Assembly: GCA_022571825.1 (NCBI GenBank)
Contig: JACZXC010000129.1
Location: 1 to 7,640 of the forward strand
Source: Myxococcales bacterium
GTDB lineage: Bacteria; Myxococcota_A; UBA9160; SMWR01
DNA length: 7,640 bases
Direction: 5' to 3'
Below, piece by piece: positions 1-5,818 of the stretch. The notes under the pieces were generated by a model. The model saw only the letters and a list, made by a program, of their open reading frames with translations. It searched no databases and was not told the origin of the DNA. Position numbers and translations under genes: made by a program. Each line of letters begins with the position of its first letter. Positions within the stretch are counted from its first letter, which is position 1.

Positions 1-1461
1 GAAATCGAATCGTGTCACTCCCTGCATCGGCCCTATGTACCACAACGCCAGGTAGACTATCTGGAACACCTTGCTGCTGCCGCTCAAGACCCCCAGGGCC
101 AGCGCCAGCGAGGGTATGAATAGTGCGCCGACAGCCCACATGACGGCTCCGTCTGCGTTGCCGTCGATGAGCAGGCGCAGCAACACGCCGCTGCCGACCA
201 ACGCAGTTAAGATAAGACCCGACAGCCACGTTACGGGAAGCTGACGCGTCAAAGGATGGGAAGCCGAGAATATTAGCTGGTCTGTGCGGTTTTGCACCTC
301 TCGAACGCCCATGCTCGACCAGATCAGCACCGGCCAGAGCCACACGGCAGGCAGGAGCGCGCTTTGTACGTTTTCGAGAGGCACTAGAAGACTGGCAACT
401 ATCAGCCCCGCGGCGACCAGATACCACCACCACTGCAACCCCTTCAACATCAGGCGTAACTCGGCGACCAGCAGGCCTGCGAATCTGAAACCGGTTGATC
501 GCGAACCCAAAGGCGTCAACTGCAACCGGCCGACGGACAAGTCGGAAAGAGGCTCTGGATCGCCGTAAGGTGTGCTATCGCGTCGCAAACGCCCTGGAAT
601 GATCGAGTTGAGCCGTCGCCGGAGACTTTCGAAAAACAGAGTGATGCGACTTGAACCCCTTTCCGAACCCTCGAACCTATCAAAAAACCGCACCGCTAGA
701 TAGACGACGCCTAGAGCCACGCCCATGTAAATCAGTCGGATCAGAAAAATCTTTGCTTCCCAGTCCATTCCGCTGAATCGGAAGGTGTCTTGCTTGTCCA
801 GCTCTCTGCCCAGAATGTCCATCGCCTGGGACTTAATAATCATGCAGCAGCTCGAGCCACCGCTGAAACCGGGAATAGACTCCGCAGCGGAGCGTTCCAT
901 GTTTTGTAGTACGAACGAGGCTGCGAGACCCGTCGTGAAGATGGCGAACATGAAAAAGAAGAAGTAGATGACATTGCCTAAGCCGCCCCGCAATGATCTG
1001 ATCGTCTCGAACAGCACTGCCAGAGCGGCCACCAACCCCATCGTTGGAACGGCGATGATGAGAGAAGGCGCCGCCAACTGCCACACGTCGATTGTCAAGT
1101 CCTCGCCCCGGACCAGTTGCAGCACTCCAGCCGCTACGACGACGATCAGTAATAAGATGAAAAGCACGGCGAAGTTGCTTAGCCACTTGCCCAGGATGTA
1201 CAGCCGCTTGCTGATCGGCGTGCTGGCGATTATCTGCCCGACACCGGTGTCCACGTCTCGGCTTATCGAGCCCTTTATCGCGTAGAAGGCAAATAGCGCC
1301 AGGTACAATGACGACATGAGGCCGATCATTGCTCCGATCCAGGCTGAATCGTAAACGCCCCTGTATCCTTCCAGGTCGATCGGCACCCAGCCCCGGTGCG
1401 CCTGGATCACCACGCGAGGCGGCGCCGCCACGGGCAACGAGTTGGCTGAGACGCTCGTCAT
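1..1461 (-). CDS. ABC-2 type transporter permease, partial (3' end off window, 5' end truncated)
   Basis: This minus-strand frame has no stop from position 1461 to the left edge (487 codons). It encodes a polytopic membrane protein. Hydrophobic segments lie near residues 41-63, 96-116, 132-151, 163-183, 238-258, 346-361, 408-430 and 440-477. Between the first segments are GYRGVYDSAW (32-41) and RDVDTGVGQIIASTPISK (68-85), followed by LGKWLSNFAVL, QLVRGED and LAVLFETI. These match my memory of a bacterial ABC-2 permease family that works with a separate ATPase to export an unknown substrate across the inner membrane. Family members normally carry about 45-60 further N-terminal residues with a first membrane helix. 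Here an in-frame TAG at 1468-1470 closes the frame and no such helix is seen. The ATG at 1459-1461 has no clear ribosome binding site, so it may not be the true start. The last visible residues (LALWYIGPM region) resemble the family's C-terminus, so little is probably missing on the left. G+C is clearly lower than in the other genes. The family is fairly sure, the substrate is unknown, and intactness is doubtful. Confidence 0.8.
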   Translation of the reverse strand, partial: MTSVSANSLPVAAPPRVVIQAHRGWVPIDLEGYRGVYDSAWIGAMIGLMSSLYLALFAFYAIKGSISRDVDTGVGQIIASTPISKRLYILGKWLSNFAVLFILLLIVVVAAGVLQLVRGEDLTIDVWQLAAPSLIIAVPTMGLVAALAVLFETIRSLRGGLGNVIYFFFFMFAIFTTGLAASFVLQNMERSAAESIPGFSGGSSCCMIIKSQAMDILGRELDKQDTFRFSGMDWEAKIFLIRLIYMGVALGVVYLAVRFFDRFEGSERGSSRITLFFESLRRRLNSIIPGRLRRDSTPYGDPEPLSDLSVGRLQLTPLGSRSTGFRFAGLLVAELRLMLKGLQWWWYLVAAGLIVASLLVPLENVQSALLPAVWLWPVLIWSSMGVREVQNRTDQLIFSASHPLTRQLPVTWLSGLILTALVGSGVLLRLLIDGNADGAVMWAVGALFIPSLALALGVLSGSSKVFQIVYLALWYIGPMQGVTRFDF

Positions 1462-1583
1462 CAGAGCCTATTTCGACGCTCGCGGGCTCAACCTTGACCT
1501 CGGTCGGAGAAAATTCAATTGGATCAGTGGCTTATGTTCCTATCTTCCCGCTGGTCGCGTACCATCCGGGGCCTCGCGACTCG
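1462..1583. other. Junction between the permease remnant and the cyclase gene
   Basis: This 122-bp stretch separates the divergent permease and cyclase genes and coincides with the change in base composition. On the minus strand the permease frame is stopped at 1468-1470. A different minus frame is open from 1531 down into the permease and reads FSPTEVKVEPASVEIG there, which looks protein-like but is not a membrane helix. The right end should hold the cyclase promoter and leader. It may be a rearrangement or assembly breakpoint. No inverted repeats, target duplication or tRNA end is visible. Confidence 0.4.
1519..1546 (+). promoter_or_regulatory. Possible sigma70-type promoter for the cyclase gene
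   Basis: TTGGAT (1519-1524) and TATCTT (1541-1546) are separated by 16 bp. Each matches the sigma70 consensus at four of six positions. The pair lies about 40 bp before the chosen cyclase start, in the only AT-richer patch of the junction. In high-GC genomes such matches are weak evidence and could be chance. Confidence 0.2.
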
Positions 1584-2855
1584 ATGGGAGACCCGGGGTT
1601 GGCAGCGCAGACAGAGCGAAGACTGGTAGCGATCCTGAACGCCGACGGCGTGGACTTCACCCGATTGATGGCCGACGACGACCTGGCGACGGTCGAGGCC
1701 GTCACCGCCTGTCAACGGGAGATGGGGGGTCTGGTCGAGGAGCACCGGGGTCGGATCGTCGACTCGCCGGGCGACAACCTGCTCGCCGAGTTCCCCAGCG
1801 CGACCCAGGCGGTGCTCTGCGCGGTCGCAATCCAGGCCATGCTCGAGAGCCGCAACGCGGCTCTTCCCACCCCGCGCAGGATGCGGTTCCGGGTCGGTGT
1901 GAACCTGGGCGAGGTCGTTGCGGAGGGCGATCGGATCTTCGGCGACGGGGTCAACGTTGCCGCGCGCCTCGAGAAGCTGGCGGATCCCGGAGGCGTCTGC
2001 GTGTCTCAGAAGGTTTTCGAGGAGGTGTCGGGAAAACTCGAGCTGAGTTTCGAGGACCTCGGCGAGCAGACCGTGAAGAACTTTCCGAGGCCGATTCGCG
2101 CGTACCGGGTTCGGCTGGACGGGAGTCCGGCGGCGATGACCCCAGCGAGGCGCCTCCACGCCGCCCGGTGGGCCGCGTCGGCCGGTGTCGCGCTGCTGCT
2201 GTCGGTCGCGCTCTGGTTCTGGCTCGCTCCCTCGGACACGAGCGTGTCCCCCCCTGCGGCGGTGCGCCCGGAGATCCGCTCGCTGGCGGTCCTGCCCCTG
2301 GAAAACCTCTCGGGCGAGCTGGGGCAGGAGTACTTCACCGACGGAATGACCGAGGCCGTGATCAGCCGCCTCGCGAAGATCGCGTCTCTCAGTCTGGTGT
2401 CGCGCACTTCGGTCATGCAGTACGCCGGCATCCGCATGCCCCTGCCCGAGATCGCCCGCAAGCTCGGCGTCGACGCCGTCGTCGAAGGTTCGGTGTTGCG
2501 AGCCGGCGGCCTCGTGCGAATCACGGTCCAGCTGATCGATGCCCGAAGCGACCGCCACCTGTGGTCCGAGAGCTACGAGCGCGATCTTCGCGACGTCCTG
2601 ACGCTCCAGAGCGAGGTGGCGAGGGCCATCGCCCGCGAGGTTCAGCTGGTGCTCGCGCCGGCCGACGAATCCGACCTCGCCACCCCCGAGACCGTCGATC
2701 CCACGGCCTACGAGGCGTACCTGAAGGGCGCGTATTTCCTGAAGCAGTCGGGCGCCGTGAATCATGCCAAGGCCGTCGAGCACCTCGAACGAGCAGTGGC
2801 GGCGGACCCCGACTACGCCCCGGCTTGGGCGCGCCTCGCCGACGGATACACCTGA
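1584..2855 (+). CDS. Class III adenylate/guanylate cyclase with TolB-like domain; N-terminal part of a gene split by in-frame TGA
   Basis: This is a 423-residue product. Residues 11-178 form a class III nucleotide cyclase domain: D21 (ILNADGVDFTRLM) and D64 (SPGDNLLAEF) are the two metal-binding aspartates, and N124 and R128 (GDGVNVAARLE) are the transition-state residues. The substrate-specifying Lys position holds D60, so the substrate (ATP or other) is not certain. A membrane helix follows at about 195-215. Residues 230-357 form a TolB-like N-terminal domain (SLAVLPLENLSG, GVDAVVEGSVLR, HLWSESYERDL), and TPR-like helices begin near 376. The family usually has the cyclase in the cytoplasm and the rest across the membrane, with about 600-700 residues in total. 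Here the frame hits TGA at 2853-2855 inside the first TPR units. Coding sense resumes immediately in the same frame, giving 694 codons in all including the TGA. The ATG at 1584 was chosen because the conserved domain starts 10 residues later. The ribosome binding site is weak (GGGG at 1568-1571), and the frame is open upstream to 1329 without conserved content. Confidence 0.85.
   Translation: MGDPGLAAQTERRLVAILNADGVDFTRLMADDDLATVEAVTACQREMGGLVEEHRGRIVDSPGDNLLAEFPSATQAVLCAVAIQAMLESRNAALPTPRRMRFRVGVNLGEVVAEGDRIFGDGVNVAARLEKLADPGGVCVSQKVFEEVSGKLELSFEDLGEQTVKNFPRPIRAYRVRLDGSPAAMTPARRLHAARWAASAGVALLLSVALWFWLAPSDTSVSPPAAVRPEIRSLAVLPLENLSGELGQEYFTDGMTEAVISRLAKIASLSLVSRTSVMQYAGIRMPLPEIARKLGVDAVVEGSVLRAGGLVRITVQLIDARSDRHLWSESYERDLRDVLTLQSEVARAIAREVQLVLAPADESDLATPETVDPTAYEAYLKGAYFLKQSGAVNHAKAVEHLERAVAADPDYAPAWARLADGYT
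2853..2855 (+). other. In-frame TGA interrupting the cyclase-TPR gene
   Basis: The codon before is ACC (Thr423) and those after are GGC TGT CAG TAC. The 29 codons from 2856 to 2942 carry no stop and read as TPR helix (ARAAAQRALALDPSLG), joining directly to the downstream frame. The simplest explanation is a one-base change of a sense codon such as TGG to TGA, or a sequencing error. Readthrough or selenocysteine insertion is possible but unproven. No length change is needed to restore the frame, so this is not a frameshift. Confidence 0.85.
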
Positions 2856-2867
2856 GGCTGTCAGTAC

Positions 2868-2886
2868 TCCCTTCCGGAGGAGGGGA
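2868..2886 (+). promoter_or_regulatory. Strong hairpin just after the in-frame TGA (SECIS-like geometry)
   Basis: Positions 2868-2875 pair with 2879-2886 as an 8-bp stem with one T-G wobble (2872 with 2882) and a GGA triloop at 2876-2878. The stem starts 12 nt after the TGA, and the loop starts 20 nt after it. As I recall, bacterial selenocysteine insertion elements sit immediately downstream of UGA, have a small apical loop with G in its first two bases, and place the loop roughly 16-37 nt after the UGA. This hairpin fits that geometry, but it lacks the bulged U of the E. coli fdhF element and could be chance in GC-rich coding DNA. It has no T tract, so it is not a good intrinsic terminator. 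Confidence 0.3.
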
Positions 2887-2942
2887 TCGTCAAGGCCCGA
2901 GCCGCGGCGCAACGGGCCCTCGCGCTGGATCCCAGCCTCGGA

Positions 2943-3668
2943 ATGGCCCGCGCCGCACTCGCGAACATCCACTTCTTTCTCGAGTGGAACTGGGCGGCGG
3001 CCGAGGTGGAGTATCAGCGCGCGATCGCGCTAGATCCCAACTATGTGTGGGGGCGACAGCTGTATGCGGGGGCCCTCGCCAGTCAGGGCCGATTCGACGA
3101 GGCCCTCGAGCAGGTGCAGAAGGTGCGCGAACGCGATCCGCTGGTGCTGGCGTCCACGGGCGGTGTAGACCTCGGCATGCTGCGGATCTGGAAGGGCGAC
3201 GCGGTCGGGGCGGTGGAGGCATGGAAGGGGACTCTCGATCTCCAGCCGACGCACTACGCGAGTCTCCTCAACCTCGGCGGTTACTATTGCGGGAGCGGCA
3301 GGGCCGACGAAGGGCTCGCGCTATTGGAGCGGGCACGCGAGCTCTACCCGGAGACGCCTCGCGTACTCGCGGAACTGGCCGCCGGCCACGCCGAGTCGGG
3401 AAACGAGGTCGAATCCCGTCGATTGCTGGGCGAGCTCGAGGAATGGTTTCTGAGGGATTACGTCGACCCGGTGAACCTGGCGATCGTTCACCTGGCCCTG
3501 GGAGAAGACGATCGGGTCTTCGCATGGCTGGAGCGTGCCTACCAGCGCCGCGCCTCGATGATGACCGATATCGGCAGCGATCCGCGTTTCGAACGCCTCT
3601 ACCCCGACCCTCGTTTCCGGGATCTGCTGGAACGGGTGGGCCTCCGAGAGCGATCCCCCCGCGGCTAG
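2943..3668 (+). CDS. TPR-repeat C-terminal part of the split cyclase protein
   Basis: This lies in the same frame as the upstream cyclase. The coding sense actually begins at 2856, directly after the TGA. The ATG at 2943 is only the first ATG available (241 residues) and has no good ribosome binding site, so independent translation is doubtful. The sequence is a run of TPR units at about residues 2-33, 34-67, 71-102, 103-136 and 137-170, with typical ends such as ALDPNY and a W-x-AAxxEYxRA helix. It ends with the family's usual tail: NLAIVHLALGEDDRVFAWL and DPRFERLYPDPRFRDLLERVGL spaced as in intact cyclase-TolB-TPR proteins. TPRs bind partner proteins or sense signals; here they would normally regulate or localise the cyclase. 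A protein ending at the TGA would lose nearly all of them. Calling this the tail of one broken or recoded gene is much better supported than calling it a separate TPR gene. Confidence 0.75.
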   Translation: MARAALANIHFFLEWNWAAAEVEYQRAIALDPNYVWGRQLYAGALASQGRFDEALEQVQKVRERDPLVLASTGGVDLGMLRIWKGDAVGAVEAWKGTLDLQPTHYASLLNLGGYYCGSGRADEGLALLERARELYPETPRVLAELAAGHAESGNEVESRRLLGELEEWFLRDYVDPVNLAIVHLALGEDDRVFAWLERAYQRRASMMTDIGSDPRFERLYPDPRFRDLLERVGLRERSPRG

Positions 3669-3676
3669 TTCTAGCC
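3663..3676. repeat. Short palindrome over the TPR stop codon
   Basis: GGCTAG (3663-3668) and CTAGCC (3671-3676) form a perfect inverted repeat around TT, and the TAG in the left arm is the stop codon. It can fold as a 5-bp stem with a GTTC loop. There is no T tract after it, so a terminator is unlikely. It could be a minor mRNA structure or chance. Confidence 0.3.
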
Positions 3677-3720
3677 CTCACTATTCGTGAACCACGTTCT
3701 TCAGACAGGACTGACGAGCA

Positions 3721-5724
3721 ATGTCTGACTTCCTCTTCCGCGCACGCGGACTGTTTCGTTGGTCGCAGGTTTTTTCCTGCAGCTGCTGGCCCGTTGCGAT
3801 CGCGCTTGTCTTCTCGCAGCTGGATCTGGTCGAACGCTATGTGCCGCTTCCGTCGTCCTTCGTCGACATCGCCTCCCCGCTCGCCTTCGCCGGTTACGTG
3901 GCTCTAAAGGTGCTGGCGGGCTGGAGTCTGATCTTCCTGCTCGCGGGCGTGCTGCCGTACCTCCTGTGGGGGGAGATTCCGTTGAAAGAGGTATCGCTCC
4001 TGGTCGCTCTGCTCGCGGTCCTGTTCGTGTCACCGAGCGGAGGCGGGTTCACCACACTGGTGACTCTGTCGCCCCTCGCGCTGGCTGTCGTGATCGCCCG
4101 CTGGGCGGGCCGGCGGGGGGCGGACGTCGAGCACTGGTTCTATCGCGTCGTTCCACTGGGCGCGCTCGCCCTGTGTGCGCTGGGCTTCGCCTTCCTATGG
4201 GCCGGACACTTCCCCCTGCGCGTTCTCGGCGGTCGGAACCCGATTCTGGCCGCCGTACTGCTGGTGGGACTGGCCGCCGCCATTCTGTTGCCGGTACTGC
4301 GCCGCGCTCCGGGGCGCCTCGCCCGGCTCCTGGTGCTGGGTGGCGCCGCGATCTTCCTGTCGACCCAGGGACGCTTCGTGTTCGAGGAGAACTATCGGCT
4401 CTTCCCTTACGTGGAGCTGAGCGGAGCCGAGCCGGTCCCCCGGCACATCGTGCTGATCGTCATCGATACGCTCCGCGCGGATGCCCTGGATTTGCGCGAC
4501 CCGCAGCAGTCGCGAACGCCGCACATCGCAGCTCTTGCCGCGGAGTCGGTGGTCTTTGTGAACGCCATCGCGCCTGCGCCGTGGACGTATCCATCGATGG
4601 TCTCGCTGATGACCGGTATTGCGCCGCTGCAGGACGCCGCGGCCCTGACCTACGCTACCGCCAGGCTGCCCACGCTGGCGCAGTACCTTCAGCGGCGCGG
4701 TTACTACACCCGCGGCATCGTCGGCAACCACCTGCTCTACCGGCCGCAGAACGTCGCGGCGGGATTCCATCGGATCGAGACCTATGCCAGAACCCCGGTC
4801 GGCGAAGCGACCCTGAACATCGGGCTGGCAGAGCGTCTCCCCGAGCGCTTCGCTCACGGTGGGTCGACTCGGTACATCACCGACCGCGGCATCGACTGGA
4901 TCGAACGCAGCGAGGCACGACCCTCATTCTTGTGGCTTCACTACTTCGATCCGCACGATCTGTATCTGCCACCGGTCGGCGATCTGCCGCGGGGGGTGAG
5001 CGTGCCGGTCCCCCAGCGGTTCTCCGGACCTCGAGGGCGCGCTGAGGAAACCGCGATTCCCCGGATGCTCTACGACGCCGAGGTGCGCTTCGTCGACCGC
5101 GAGCTGGGCCGCTTCCTCGCTGCTTTCGAACGGGCCGGGCTCTACGACGATGCGCTGATCGTGCTGACCAGCGATCACGGCGAGGAGTTCTGGGAGCACG
5201 GAGGCACGAGCCACGGCAGGACGGTGTATCAGGAGCTGCTACACGTACCCCTCCTGATCCGACTGCCGGGTGGCAAGCTGCACAAGCGCGTGCGCAGCCG
5301 CGCCCCGACCCAGGCGTTGCTGCCGACGATCCTCGAGCTCGCCGGCATCGACGTGCCGCCTCAGCCGGGTTGGGCGGCGAGCCTGACGTCGCTGCTGCAG
5401 GAGGACGCCATCGATCGCTATGAAGCGCCGATCATCAGCGGAGCGACGCACACCGACGAGTTTCAGTGGTCGGTCGTGATGGGTCGGATGAAGTACATCG
5501 AGCGGCGGCCATCCGGCCGCGAGGAGCTCTACGATCTCGACGCGGACCCCGGCGAACGGATCTCGGTCTTGCAGCAGCGCCCGGAGATCGCCACCGCGGC
5601 GCGGCGGATTCTCGAGGAGCACCGCGCCTTCGCCACCGCCAGCCTGAACAAAGCGGGCCTTGTCGGGGGTGAGGAAGACGAGAAGTGGGCGGCTCGGCTG
5701 CGTGCCCTGGGCTATATCGAGTGA
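3721..5724 (+). CDS. Membrane-anchored sulfatase/alkaline-phosphatase-superfamily enzyme
   Basis: This is an intact 667-residue protein. Residues 1-225 hold six or seven hydrophobic segments (near 19-33, 52-76, 90-105, 110-128, 143-162, 173-193 and 201-215). A sulfatase-fold domain follows, likely periplasmic. The metal site includes D249 (IVLIVIDTLRAD), D410 and H412 (LHYFDPHDLYLPP), and D485 and H486 (LTSDHGEEFWEHGG), with H498 in SHGRT. The C-terminal EELYDLDADPGE motif (601-612) is typical of sulfatases. At the nucleophile position the sequence is PWTYPSM with T289, not the Cys or Ser that is matured to formylglycine in true sulfatases. Thr nucleophiles occur in LtaS and phosphoethanolamine transferases and in related phosphodiesterases, so the enzyme may act on phosphate esters or transfer a head group. 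The substrate is unknown. The ATG at 3721 has AGGA at 3707-3710, 10 nt upstream. The gene lies 52 bp after the TPR stop and may share its transcript. Fold assignment is firm; specific activity is not. Confidence 0.88.
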   Translation: MSDFLFRARGLFRWSQVFSCSCWPVAIALVFSQLDLVERYVPLPSSFVDIASPLAFAGYVALKVLAGWSLIFLLAGVLPYLLWGEIPLKEVSLLVALLAVLFVSPSGGGFTTLVTLSPLALAVVIARWAGRRGADVEHWFYRVVPLGALALCALGFAFLWAGHFPLRVLGGRNPILAAVLLVGLAAAILLPVLRRAPGRLARLLVLGGAAIFLSTQGRFVFEENYRLFPYVELSGAEPVPRHIVLIVIDTLRADALDLRDPQQSRTPHIAALAAESVVFVNAIAPAPWTYPSMVSLMTGIAPLQDAAALTYATARLPTLAQYLQRRGYYTRGIVGNHLLYRPQNVAAGFHRIETYARTPVGEATLNIGLAERLPERFAHGGSTRYITDRGIDWIERSEARPSFLWLHYFDPHDLYLPPVGDLPRGVSVPVPQRFSGPRGRAEETAIPRMLYDAEVRFVDRELGRFLAAFERAGLYDDALIVLTSDHGEEFWEHGGTSHGRTVYQELLHVPLLIRLPGGKLHKRVRSRAPTQALLPTILELAGIDVPPQPGWAASLTSLLQEDAIDRYEAPIISGATHTDEFQWSVVMGRMKYIERRPSGREELYDLDADPGERISVLQQRPEIATAARRILEEHRAFATASLNKAGLVGGEEDEKWAARLRALGYIE

Positions 5725-5791
5725 GCGATCCGCTGCGTGTCTCGCCCACGCCGGACATGCGTTGTTCTCGTGGAAAAGGGAAGCCGCCCAA

Positions 5792-5818
5792 GCCCGGCTA
5801 GGTCGGGGAGACCCGGGC
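5792..5818 (-). terminator. Possible hairpin terminator at convergent gene ends
   Basis: Positions 5792-5796 pair with 5814-5818, and 5801-5804 pair with 5810-5813, leaving a four-base bulge and a GGGGA loop. The stem overlaps the TAG of the oxidoreductase gene at 5798-5800. On the minus strand it is followed, after a GC stretch, by a T-rich run (complement of 5771-5782). A competing 7-bp pairing of 5783-5789 with 5815-5821 also exists. The position between convergent genes fits termination, but the T tract is poorly placed. Confidence 0.3.

Noticed and set aside
833..1186. Minus-strand open frame of 117 codons inside the permease
   Set aside because: It is one base out of frame with the continuous permease reading, which has membrane helices and family motifs; this one is basic and motif-free.
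1329..1583. Upstream extension of the cyclase frame to an ATG at 1329
   Set aside because: The extra 85 codons are low-complexity Pro/Ser/Arg sequence antisense to the permease. Conserved cyclase sequence starts right after the ATG at 1584.
2868..2886. Hairpin read as an intrinsic terminator ending the cyclase transcript after the TGA
   Set aside because: No T tract follows the stem, and coding sense continues through it.
1524..2972. Long minus-strand open frame (482 codons) opposite the cyclase gene
   Set aside because: Its translation is Arg/Gly/His-rich with no family motifs. The plus strand has clear cyclase and TolB-like motifs over the same bases. Long antisense frames are expected in GC-rich genes.
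1442..3907. Very long plus-strand open frame (821 codons) spanning the cyclase, TPR and sulfatase start
   Set aside because: It is extremely Arg/Gly/Pro-rich, lacks any recognisable domain and runs through three regions that each have a supported frame.
4195..4857. Minus-strand open frame of 220 codons opposite the sulfatase
   Set aside because: It has no motifs, while the plus strand here encodes membrane helices and the metal-binding IDTLRAD motif.
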